From an uncultured Allobaculum sp. (GTDB lineage Bacteria; Bacillota_I; Bacilli_A; Erysipelotrichales; Erysipelotrichaceae), in the NCBI GenBank assembly GCA_910579655.1, contig CAJTVE010000050.1, positions 7,155 to 23,724 on the forward strand: DNA of 16,570 nucleotides. The letters run 5' to 3'. The position numbers and the translations under genes were made by a program. Numbering within the stretch: position 1 is the stretch's first letter; the number at the start of each line of letters is the position of its first letter. Shown here piece by piece: positions 8,520 through 15,425 of this stretch. The notes beneath the pieces are model-generated. The model did no database searches and was not told the origin of the DNA. It saw nothing but the letters and a program-made list of their open reading frames with translations.

Positions 8520-8570
8520 TTGACCAATACTCTGCGAAGTAATAGATAGAAGTAATAGATAATAAAGGAG
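8520..8570 (+). promoter_or_regulatory. Promoter and RBS of the 69-residue protein
   Basis: TTGACC (8520-8525) and TAGATA (8543-8548) are separated by exactly 17 nt, a good sigma-A-type promoter. The -10 lies in a 13-bp unit GAAGTAATAGATA that is tandemly duplicated (8536-8548, 8549-8561), giving a second TAGATA at 8556-8561. A strong Shine-Dalgarno AAAGGAG (8564-8570) is 7 nt from ATG 8578, so the transcript leader would be very short. Confidence 0.65.
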
Positions 8571-8577
8571 AAAAAGT

Positions 8578-8787
8578 ATGAAAGAAAGCAACAAAGATGA
8601 AGGACTCAGAATTAATTCTCTTTCTGAGTTGAGAAAGTATGCCGATCGAGATGCGATAGATCGGATTGTTGCCGAATATGTGATGCTGACCTTTGCTAAG
8701 TCCAAGCTGACTGGGCGTCTGGTGGATGCAATCTATAAAGGAAAAAGCATTGATGATCTGAAGGCAATCATTCAGGAAGAAAGATAA
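8578..8787 (+). CDS. Unrecognised 69-residue charged helical protein
   Basis: I do not recognise this protein. It is small, soluble and highly charged. The first 15 residues are polar and probably flexible (MKESNKDEGLRINS). The rest looks like three amphipathic helices around 16-27, 29-43 and 44-66, with a regular pattern of Leu/Ile/Val. It has no Cys, no signal peptide and no membrane segment. An excellent promoter and Shine-Dalgarno directly upstream argue that it is expressed. It stands alone between the DUF2232 gene and gdpP, and an A-rich 10-bp tandem repeat begins 14 nt after its stop. A small regulatory or protein-binding role is possible but is only a guess from size and charge. Confidence 0.7.
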   Translation: MKESNKDEGLRINSLSELRKYADRDAIDRIVAEYVMLTFAKSKLTGRLVDAIYKGKSIDDLKAIIQEER

Positions 8788-8800
8788 TCTTTTCCTGCAA

Positions 8801-8840
8801 AAAGAACAAAAAAGAACAAAAAAGAACAAAAAAGAAGAAA
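8801..8840. repeat. 10-bp tandem repeat (AAAGAACAAA)n
   Basis: Three exact copies of AAAGAACAAA (8801-8810, 8811-8820, 8821-8830) are followed by a degenerate fourth (8831-8840, AAAGAAGAAA). This is a short slippage-prone array, 14 nt after the stop of the 69-residue protein. Confidence 0.95.
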
Positions 8841-9137
8841 TGAGACGAAGTTTTGCGGCAGCTGTAAAGTTTGTCTGTCAGGCGGCCCTAGAACTAAACT
8901 CCATATGAAGATTTAAATACGGAAACGGAAGCCAAAGTCCGCCTGATGGCTGACGGCCCCGTTTGAGACAGATCCGTATCGCTGTCTAGGCAGCAGACAA
9001 CAGCAGCAGCCTTTGTAAAGGTAAAAAAATGAGTGGTTGGATCCTGGATCTGACCATTTTTATCGGTTCTGTTTGTCCCTGCATCAAGTGACTCAGATCA
9101 GGGACTCAAACCGAAAGTATAATTCGAATTTTTGTTT
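8841..9137. other. Gene-poor spacer with hairpins and a protein-like stop-free minus frame
   Basis: No intact gene is visible. The + strand can fold locally: TCAGGCGG/CCGCCTGA (8878-8885 / 8939-8946), AGACAG/CTGTCT (8966-8971 / 8982-8987), and a 10-bp stem with one bulge (9075-9085 / 9096-9105). On the minus strand a frame is free of stops from 9097 to 8894 (67 codons) but has no start near its beginning and no Shine-Dalgarno. It reads like protein in places (GTNRTDKNGQIQDPTTHFF). A TATAAT occurs at 9118-9123 without a partner -35. Confidence 0.35.
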
Positions 9138-9536
9138 TAAGAGATAGAGATTCCTGAATCGGTGAGCAGCAGGATGAGGCGCTGCAAATCTTCAGGCCAG
9201 ATCAAGTTTTATGCCATAAGTGGCAACATAATATTCGTTCTGTGCGATTAGACAATTGTCGGGCAGGCAGGCTTTGCCAAAGAGCGCGAAGAACAGAAAC
9301 TGGCAATGCAGGACAGTCTGGCGGGCAAACTCCAGCTTCAAGTGCTTTTTGGTCAGTCTCGTGCAGTTGGTCATAGAGTGTCTGGACCATTTGGACAGGC
9401 GGATCTTGTTTTCCAGGAATGGAATAGCTGAAGGATGGTCGGTGTTGACTGCCTTATTCAGTGGAATAGTCAGGAGAGAAATAGAAATGAATAGAAGTAG
9501 GACAAGGACCACCTTTACTGGTACGAGGAGGTACAA
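9138..9536 (-). pseudogene. Candidate frameshifted remnant of a small membrane or secreted protein
   Basis: Read on the minus strand, protein-like sequence moves through three frames. From about 9536 a hydrophobic N-terminus (KVVLVLLLFISISLLTIPLN) leads to DHPSAIP. A tandem duplication ATTCC-ATTCC then breaks the frame near 9414-9424; removing one copy continues into GKQDPPVQMVQTLYDQLHET and on to SLPARQLSNRTE. The frame slips again to NEYYVATYGIKL, and once more to IWPEDLQRLILLLTDSGISI, ending at TAA 9138-9140. No product is recognised. The only start is a TTG without a proper Shine-Dalgarno, and the 5' end abuts gdpP. A 114-codon frame (9192-9536) stays open by chance or as an altered product. 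The decay reading is inference from protein-like composition; coding may never have existed here. Confidence 0.4.
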
Positions 9537-9587
9537 CGATAGGACAGCGTATCCGCCCTTTATCGTACCGTCTGAAGAGGAAAAATC

Positions 9588-11531
9588 ATGAAACGTTTTA
9601 GTAAGTGGCGTTATCTGTATCTGTTCTTGCTGCTTCTTGGCCTGGCCTGCACGGTTTTTTATGGGCTGCGCCAGGAATGGGTAGCCAGCCTTACAGTACT
9701 TTTGATCACTCTGATCTCATTTATTCTGTTCAGTACGTTCTGGCGGGCGATAAAACTGAAGGGAATTCAGACAGAAGTCGAAATCAGCCGCGTCCTTGGT
9801 AAAGATGCCAAGGATGCGCTCGTATTTGGCGAAGTCGGGATCATGACTTACAATGATGAATACGTCTGTACCTGGATGTCTGATTATCTGCGCCAGATTG
9901 CTCCAAATCTGGTCAATCAGAAACTGACCGTTTTTTTTGAGAACATGCGCGATCTGTTTGAAGAGCATGTCGATACCATTACGGGGGAATATCAAGGCCA
10001 ATATTTTGAAGTCACGCATAAAGAGGGCAGCCAGGTGCTGTTTGTCAAAAACATCACCGACGTTGAAAGTCTCCAGAAACGGATTGACCGTGGTTCCATT
10101 GTTGTTGGCCTGCTCAACCTGGATAACTATGATGAATATTCCAGCTATGACAACGAAGAAATTCTCAACGAAATCAATACCCGTATCCGTGGTCCGCTGA
10201 TCGCCTGGGCGAAAGAAAACGGGATTTTTATCCGCCGGATCCGTTCGGACCGATATCTGCTTTTGATGGATACAGCAATCTTTAACCAGATCCGCCGCCA
10301 GAATTTCCAGATTCTGCAGCGAATCAAAGATATTTCAGCCCGGATGGATATTTCGATTACGTTATCAATCGTACTGGTGGAAAACAGCCCCAGTTTTCTG
10401 GAACTGGATAAGACGCTCAATGAAGTCATGGAAATCGCCCAGTCTCGCGGGGGAGACCAGGTGGCCATTAAAGATGGAACACAGCCGATTGAATTTATCG
10501 GGGGCAATTCCGAAAAAGCCAGTCAGCGTTCGAAAGTCCGGGTGCGCATTGTGGGCAGTTCGATTCAGGATCTTGTCCGCAATGCCGATAAGGTCTTTAT
10601 TCTGGGGCATGTCAATACAGATTTCGATGCCATGGGAGCGGCACTGGCCATGTCCAACTGGGTGCGTGCACTGCATAAAGAACCTTATATTGTTTTGAAA
10701 AACGTGCCACGGGATGCCCAGCTTCAGTCTACGCTGGATGACTATGGCAAATCGCTTAACAGCAGACATCATCTGATTACCGAAGATGAAGCCCTTGAGC
10801 TGATGGATCCCAAGAAGGATGTGGCCATTATGGTTGATCACTCCAATCCGCAGATCTCTTCGGGCAAGCGTCTGCTTGAGCACGGCGGCCGGACGATCAT
10901 TATCGACCATCACCGCCGGTCGGAGCAGTTTCCGGATAATGTCCTGACTTCTTACATTGAATCGCAGGCTTCCAGCACGTGTGAAATGATGACAGAACTG
11001 CTTCAGGCTTCAAATGTTTCGATTCCAATCTATGAAATGGAAGCCACAATCATGTATCTTGGAATTCTGGTGGATACAGCCCGTTTCAAGCAGCACACAT
11101 CTGAGCGAACTTTCCAGGCGGCCGGCATTCTGCGCTCATGGGGTGCCAATGCTGAAACAGCGGAAAAAGCGCTCCAGGAAAGTTATGAGGAATATCGCAA
11201 GCGCAGTCAGCTGATTGAGAAAGCGCAGACTTATAAAGATAAATATCTGATTGATGTCCTGCCTGAACCGGTTACGCGCACCGAGCTTTCCCAGATCTCG
11301 GATGCCCTGCTAAAATTTAAAGGCTGCCGGGCAGCATTTACGATTGGTACAAACGAGAATAATGGCCACACTGCCATTTCGGCAAGAAGTGATGGAACGG
11401 TCAATGTTCAGAAAATTATGGAGAAATTAAATGGCGGAGGCCATTTCGCTGCGGCTGCGGCTGAACGGGATGATCTTACTTTGATTCAGGCGCTCAACCA
11501 GCTGAAAGGCCTCCTCGATCAGGAGGGATAA
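9588..11531 (+). CDS. gdpP: Cyclic-di-AMP phosphodiesterase GdpP
   Basis: This membrane-anchored enzyme hydrolyses the second messenger c-di-AMP to pApA, affecting wall, potassium and stress homeostasis. Domains in order over 647 aa: two N-terminal membrane helices (about 8-26 and 30-52), a PAS-like domain (about 75-160), a degenerate GGDEF domain (about 170-300, ending in the family motif SRGGDQVAIK with G288-G289-D290), the DHH domain (about 335-490) with GHVNTDFDAMG (His341, Asp345, Asp347) and D440-H441-H442, and the DHHA1 domain with GGGH at 616-619. All expected metal ligands are present, so it should be active. GAGG sits 8 nt or so before the ATG. It heads the compact operon with rplI, dnaB and the walJ-like gene; rplI follows after 2 nt. 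No clear promoter was found in the preceding 200 nt. Confidence 0.96.
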   Translation: MKRFSKWRYLYLFLLLLGLACTVFYGLRQEWVASLTVLLITLISFILFSTFWRAIKLKGIQTEVEISRVLGKDAKDALVFGEVGIMTYNDEYVCTWMSDYLRQIAPNLVNQKLTVFFENMRDLFEEHVDTITGEYQGQYFEVTHKEGSQVLFVKNITDVESLQKRIDRGSIVVGLLNLDNYDEYSSYDNEEILNEINTRIRGPLIAWAKENGIFIRRIRSDRYLLLMDTAIFNQIRRQNFQILQRIKDISARMDISITLSIVLVENSPSFLELDKTLNEVMEIAQSRGGDQVAIKDGTQPIEFIGGNSEKASQRSKVRVRIVGSSIQDLVRNADKVFILGHVNTDFDAMGAALAMSNWVRALHKEPYIVLKNVPRDAQLQSTLDDYGKSLNSRHHLITEDEALELMDPKKDVAIMVDHSNPQISSGKRLLEHGGRTIIIDHHRRSEQFPDNVLTSYIESQASSTCEMMTELLQASNVSIPIYEMEATIMYLGILVDTARFKQHTSERTFQAAGILRSWGANAETAEKALQESYEEYRKRSQLIEKAQTYKDKYLIDVLPEPVTRTELSQISDALLKFKGCRAAFTIGTNENNGHTAISARSDGTVNVQKIMEKLNGGGHFAAAAAERDDLTLIQALNQLKGLLDQEG

Positions 11532-11533
11532 AC

Positions 11534-11986
11534 ATGAAAGTAATTTTACTGACTGATGTCAAAAACGTCGGCAAAAAAGATGAAGTCAAGGAAGTGGCAG
11601 ATGGTTACGGCCGCAACTTTCTGATCAAGAAAGGTCTTGCCGAACCTTTTAACAAAGAAACTTCCAGAGATCTGGATGCCCGCAAAGAAGAAATGCGCCA
11701 GCAGGATCTGGAAAATCAGCGTCTGGCCAAAGAAACTGCTGAAAAGCTGAAAGATCTGACGCTTGAATTCAAGCTCAACACTGGTAAAGGCGGCAACACC
11801 TTTGGACAGATTTCTTCCAAACAGATTGTTGCAGCTTTAGCTGACCACCAGATCCAGGTGGACAAACGCAAAATCATCATGGATACACCCGTTGATTCCT
11901 TAGGCACAACCAAAGTCAAAGTCGACCTGTATAAAGGAAAAATCATCGGAACCATCAACGTGCACGTCAGCGCAAAGGGCGAATAG
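11534..11986 (+). CDS. rplI: 50S ribosomal protein bL9
   Basis: A 150-residue ribosomal protein that binds 23S rRNA near the L1 stalk. The N-terminal RNA-binding domain is plain: MKVILLTDVKNVGKKDEVKE followed by the signature VADGYGRNFLIKKGLA (residues 22-37). A long charged connecting helix follows (about 40-76), then the C-terminal domain with LNTGKGGNTFGQISSKQI. Length is normal for the family. The Shine-Dalgarno AGGAGG (11521-11526) lies inside the last codons of gdpP, and the genes are separated by only 2 nt. This implies coupled translation within the gdpP-rplI-dnaB operon. Confidence 0.98.
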   Translation: MKVILLTDVKNVGKKDEVKEVADGYGRNFLIKKGLAEPFNKETSRDLDARKEEMRQQDLENQRLAKETAEKLKDLTLEFKLNTGKGGNTFGQISSKQIVAALADHQIQVDKRKIIMDTPVDSLGTTKVKVDLYKGKIIGTINVHVSAKGE

Positions 11987-11989
11987 TCA

Positions 11990-13342
11990 ATGATTCGCGA
12001 ACTGCCAAATGCCCAGCGCATGGAGCAGTCTCTGCTCGGAGCCATACTCGTATACCCGGAAGTTCTTGCCTTGTGCAGGGATGCCGATCTGAGTGCCTCC
12101 GAGTTTTTTGTTCCTGCGCACCAGAAAATTTATGAAGCTTTGCTGGAAGTCACAGACAATGGCCAGCTGCCAGATTTTGAAAAACTGATCCAGCGCCTGA
12201 CTGAGAATCAGGATCTGGAAGCCACCGGCGGTCTGGAGTATCTGTCTTCCCTGATGGATGCAGCCGTAACCCAGGTTGCTGCATCAACTTACATTGAAAC
12301 CATTCAGAACAAATCCCAGCTGCGCAAGCTGATTGATGCAGCGGATAAAATCGCTGATGAAGCCGGGACGTCCACAGCTGAAATTGATGCCATTCTTGAT
12401 GACTCCGAACGAATGTTAATGGATGTCACCAGACGCCGTAAGGGAACCGACTTCAAATCGTCCCGGGATCTGGTCACAGAAATTCGTCATGAGCTGGAAA
12501 TGATCCGCAACAACCAGGGAGTCAATGGAATTGCCACTGGCTATTCGGATCTGGACCGGATGACCAACGGTTTCCATCGCGGCGACCTGATCATTCTGGC
12601 TGCCCGTCCGGCGATGGGAAAATCAGCGCTGGCTTTGAATTTTGCCAACCAGGTTGCCCGCCGCAACGAAGGGGCCGTCGCCATCTTCTCACTGGAAATG
12701 CCAGGCACCTCGCTAGTCAAACGACTGCTGGCTGCTGAGGGTCATATTGACTCGAAAAAGCTGACCACTGGCAAACTCGATCCGGATGATCAGAACTCTT
12801 TGAACATCGCCTGCAACAGTCTTTCTGAACGCAAGCTGTTTATTGATGACACCAGTATGATCAAAGTCAGCCAGATCTTTTCCAAGTGCCGCAAGCTGCG
12901 CAATCAGGAAGGATCGCTGTCCTTGATTGTCATTGACTACCTGCAGCTGATCTCCAGCAGCGGACGCGGGGATTCCCGTCAGCAGGAAGTCTCCGAGATC
13001 AGTCGAAACTTAAAGATTCTCGCTAAAGAAATGGACTGCCCGGTCATTGCCCTGTCACAGCTGTCCCGTAAAGTGGAAGAGAGAACCAACCACGAACCAC
13101 AGCTGTCCGACTTGCGTGAATCGGGATCAATCGAGCAGGATGCCGATATTGTCATGTTCATTTATCGCGAGCAGTATTACAACAGCAACCCGGATGAAGA
13201 TAATGCCACCGAAGTGGTTGATCTTTCGTTGAAAAAACATCGAAACGGTGAAACCGGAAAAGTCGAACTCGTCTTTGAAAAAGCCTGTTCCTTATTCTCA
13301 TCCATGGCTGCAGGAAACGGGTTAAACGCCTATGCGGGTTGA
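11990..13342 (+). CDS. dnaB: Replicative DNA helicase DnaB (DnaC in Bacillus naming)
   Basis: This is the hexameric helicase that unwinds DNA at the replication fork. The N-terminal primase-interacting domain (about 1-150) opens with PNAQRMEQSLLGAIL. The RecA-like motor domain carries Walker A ARPAMGKSALAL (Lys211, Ser212), the motif FSLEMPG, Walker B LIVIDYLQLI (Asp316) and later SQLSRKVEERTNHEPQLSDL with the DLRESGSIEQDAD motif. Length of 450 aa is normal and no intein is present. ATG 11990 comes 3 nt after the rplI stop with only a weak AAGGG-like site, so translation is probably coupled to rplI. Its last 11 nt overlap the next gene. Confidence 0.97.
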   Translation: MIRELPNAQRMEQSLLGAILVYPEVLALCRDADLSASEFFVPAHQKIYEALLEVTDNGQLPDFEKLIQRLTENQDLEATGGLEYLSSLMDAAVTQVAASTYIETIQNKSQLRKLIDAADKIADEAGTSTAEIDAILDDSERMLMDVTRRRKGTDFKSSRDLVTEIRHELEMIRNNQGVNGIATGYSDLDRMTNGFHRGDLIILAARPAMGKSALALNFANQVARRNEGAVAIFSLEMPGTSLVKRLLAAEGHIDSKKLTTGKLDPDDQNSLNIACNSLSERKLFIDDTSMIKVSQIFSKCRKLRNQEGSLSLIVIDYLQLISSSGRGDSRQQEVSEISRNLKILAKEMDCPVIALSQLSRKVEERTNHEPQLSDLRESGSIEQDADIVMFIYREQYYNSNPDEDNATEVVDLSLKKHRNGETGKVELVFEKACSLFSSMAAGNGLNAYAG

Positions 13343-14438
13343 TTTATTCTGCTCCGGATCCAAAGGTAACTCCTGCCTGGTCCGCACCGCCACCACCTCG
13401 ATTCTGATCGACTGCGGCCCAAGCACCAAGCGGTACATGATGCAGTCTTTGCAGTCAGCAAATCTGACGCCAGATACCCTTGATGCACTTTTGATTACGC
13501 ACTCCCATTCCGACCATATCCGCCAGCTGGCCATGTTTACCCAGATTCCGATCTATACATGCTGTCCGCTGAGCGCCAAAGACTATAAGGGCAACCCCGT
13601 CCAGCTCGATCTCCATACGGTGGCCAGACCTTCGCGTTTTGTCATCGGCGATCTGACGATCCTAGCCGTCGCTACATCTCATGACTCCGGTCCAAGCATG
13701 GGTTTTGTGATTGATGATGGCTTTGAAAAGCTGGTTTATATCACGGATACCGGGTATCTGCCGGCTGAATTGTATCCATCTTTAAGTGGGGCTGACTACT
13801 ATATTTTCGAAAGCAACCATGATCTGGAAATGCTCCAGCAGACCAACCGGCCTTTCTGGCTCAAACAGCGCATTGCTTCTGATACTGGTCATATGTGCAA
13901 TGCGGACAGTTCCAGACTGCTTGCCCGCCTGATCACTCCGAAAACCCGCCAGGTTGTCCTGGCTCACTTATCTGAAGAAGCCAACACCCCGCAGCTTGCC
14001 TTACAGGCGTTTTCTGAGCGGCTCAAGCTGCTTTCCTGGGATACCAGCCACCTGGTCGTTCAGGCCGCTGCCCAATGGGAACCTCTGCATTTTGGATCGA
14101 TGCATCCCGAAGAAAATCGGAAAACGCAGGCGGAAATCCAGCATACTCCTGCATCACAAAAGGCCAATACCATCCAGAATGGTGAGAAATCCCAGCTAAT
14201 TGACAGCTCTCAAAAAAAGCAAGGCATCTCGAACAGGCAAACGGCCTCTGAAATTCAGAACCGTTCAGCCCAGGCTGCATGGCTCACCGAACAGCCAGGA
14301 CAATCTAGCCGTCCACAGTTTTCAGGTTTTGCGTTTGATTCCAGCCCAGATGAGATTCCAGAAGATGACTTTGATTTTGAACTTCCGGAGATTCCTGGCG
14401 GGCTTTTCGAATCGGGTTCGTCCAGACCTTTACACTGA
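13332..14438 (+). CDS. WalJ/YycJ-like MBL-fold nuclease with a long acidic C-terminal tail
   Basis: A metallo-beta-lactamase-fold protein of the YycJ/WalJ family, members of which are reported DNA exonucleases linked to repair and wall homeostasis. The start MRVDLFCSGSKGNSCLV is diagnostic. Metal-binding HSHSDH is at 57-62, followed by SHDSGPSMGF, ITDTGYL, FESNHDLEML and VLAHLSEEANTP, all family landmarks. The MBL core ends near residue 256, the normal full length of the family. Another 112 residues follow: Gln/Ser/Lys-rich low-complexity sequence (about 257-335), then an acidic aromatic stretch from D336 (DSSPDEIPEDDFDFELPEIP) and a short basic end. The tail is probably disordered and may bind partners. 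ATG 13332 overlaps dnaB by 11 nt, so it is the last gene of the operon, ended by the inverted repeat at 14463-14551. Confidence 0.9.
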   Translation: MRVDLFCSGSKGNSCLVRTATTSILIDCGPSTKRYMMQSLQSANLTPDTLDALLITHSHSDHIRQLAMFTQIPIYTCCPLSAKDYKGNPVQLDLHTVARPSRFVIGDLTILAVATSHDSGPSMGFVIDDGFEKLVYITDTGYLPAELYPSLSGADYYIFESNHDLEMLQQTNRPFWLKQRIASDTGHMCNADSSRLLARLITPKTRQVVLAHLSEEANTPQLALQAFSERLKLLSWDTSHLVVQAAAQWEPLHFGSMHPEENRKTQAEIQHTPASQKANTIQNGEKSQLIDSSQKKQGISNRQTASEIQNRSAQAAWLTEQPGQSSRPQFSGFAFDSSPDEIPEDDFDFELPEIPGGLFESGSSRPLH

Positions 14439-14462
14439 CCCAGACAAATCTTTGGGATCAAG

Positions 14463-14551
14463 AAAAACTCCAAAGGACAGATATCAGCTTTCCCCTATTC
14501 ATGAGATCTATGATCCATGGTCTGTGGAATTCATGTCCTTTGGAGTTTTTT
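14463..14551. terminator. Inverted repeat / terminator closing the gdpP-dnaB operon
   Basis: Perfect 17-bp arms AAAAACTCCAAAGGACA (14463-14479) and TGTCCTTTGGAGTTTTT (14534-14550) enclose a 54-nt loop, with a T run of six on + and an A run of five at the left arm. It lies 25 nt after the walJ-like stop. The A/T ends suit a bidirectional terminator, although the loop is unusually long and contains several 6-bp palindromes (GATATC, TCATGA, AGATCT, CCATGG, GAATTC). Confidence 0.7.
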
Positions 14552-14795
14552 GCACAGGGAAAAGAGAAAACGAAAAAACAATCTGAAAATCGATCAAATA
14601 ATTATGAATGAGCAGAAAGATTGGTAAATTTCAAATCAGAAAGTCCAAAGTGATGCGAGTGGATTTATACTTGTCGGTATTCAAACAGGAATCAAAAAGA
14701 TAATGGATTCAGAGAATATGGATGGAAAATCGCAGGGACAGGCCAGAAATATAGATTGAGATCTGGGTGTGTGCCTGAGGAAAGAAGAAAAGAAT
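14552..14795 (+). other. Leader region of the phosphoribosyltransferase gene
   Basis: This spacer is AT-rich and contains TATACT (14666-14671) and GATAAT (14699-14704) as -10 candidates, neither with a convincing -35. I see no purine riboswitch core and no T-box. GAGG (14777-14780), the best Shine-Dalgarno, is 15 nt from ATG 14796, with further purine-rich sequence in between. Confidence 0.3.
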
Positions 14796-15425
14796 ATGAA
14801 AAACAAGATGGTCAAAACTCAGGAGCTGACAAGCAATGGTCAGGATATTTTACGCGTAACCTTGTCGCAAAAAGACTTCGATCTGCCTTTCAAGATCATC
14901 GGCTCAAACAAAGTCGCCTTTCTGGATGTTTCTGGTCAGGCAGACCTGATTGAGCACATGGCCGACCTGCTGGTTGAACAGATGAAAGAAGCAGGGCTCG
15001 AGTTTGATACGATTCTCAATCCGGTCTCCAAAAGCAATGCGCTGGCGCATGCTATTGCAATCCGGTGGATGAAAGCTGTCAATCCAGCAATGACTTCTAC
15101 CGTGGTCGCACGTAAAGCCAAACCTGGTGAACATCATATGGTGGAAGCTGAGTACAAGTCTGTAACAACCAACGGTTTTCAGACGCTGTATCTGACAGAG
15201 GACGATGCTGAAAACCTCGAAGGAAAAAAGATTCTGCTGGTTGACGATGTCTATGGGGCGGGGGGAACAACCAGAGCTCTGGAAGAGCTGATTGCCCAAG
15301 CAAAAGCAATGAAAGCCGGACATGTGGTCTGTGCCGCCGAGAAACAGCCTGAGCTTCCAGAAGACCTGATTTATCTGTACGATCTGCCCAGCTATCCAGT
15401 CAAAGACCAGGACTTGGAAGATTAA
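14796..15425 (+). CDS. Phosphoribosyltransferase, adenine-PRT-like
   Basis: A type I phosphoribosyltransferase of 209 aa. The PRPP-binding signature is ILLVDDVYGAGGTT, with D150-D151 (numbered from ATG 14796). Upstream are the segments FDTILNPVSKSNALAHAIA, STVVARKAKPGEHHMV and YKSVTTNGFQTLYL. Together they resemble the APRT-like group in which a VxxKSxTT motif precedes the PRPP loop. The likely reaction is transfer of a base to PRPP, giving a nucleotide monophosphate in purine salvage. However, the specificity loop is unusual (VYGAGGTT where VISTGGT is common), so the exact base is uncertain. GTG 14769 is an in-frame alternative start but its added residues look like the leader. The gene stands alone with its own spacer on both sides, and a weak hairpin lies after it (15463-15498). 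Confidence 0.83.
   Translation: MKNKMVKTQELTSNGQDILRVTLSQKDFDLPFKIIGSNKVAFLDVSGQADLIEHMADLLVEQMKEAGLEFDTILNPVSKSNALAHAIAIRWMKAVNPAMTSTVVARKAKPGEHHMVEAEYKSVTTNGFQTLYLTEDDAENLEGKKILLVDDVYGAGGTTRALEELIAQAKAMKAGHVVCAAEKQPELPEDLIYLYDLPSYPVKDQDLED

Noticed and set aside
8428..8829. 133-codon minus-strand frame opposite the 69-residue gene
   Set aside because: It covers the promoter, Shine-Dalgarno and gene on the other strand and starts in the A-rich repeat, which creates its Phe-rich N-terminus.
9445..9472. TTGACT as a -35 element for gdpP
   Set aside because: No hexamer resembling TATAAT is found 16-18 nt downstream (best is TAGTCA).
9256..9591. 111-codon plus-strand frame just before gdpP
   Set aside because: No Shine-Dalgarno, Arg/Ser-rich shadow-like composition, and it lies opposite the more protein-like minus-strand remnant.
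14769..14795. GTG 14769 as the start of the phosphoribosyltransferase
   Set aside because: It lacks an upstream Shine-Dalgarno and would translate the purine-rich leader; ATG 14796 is better placed.
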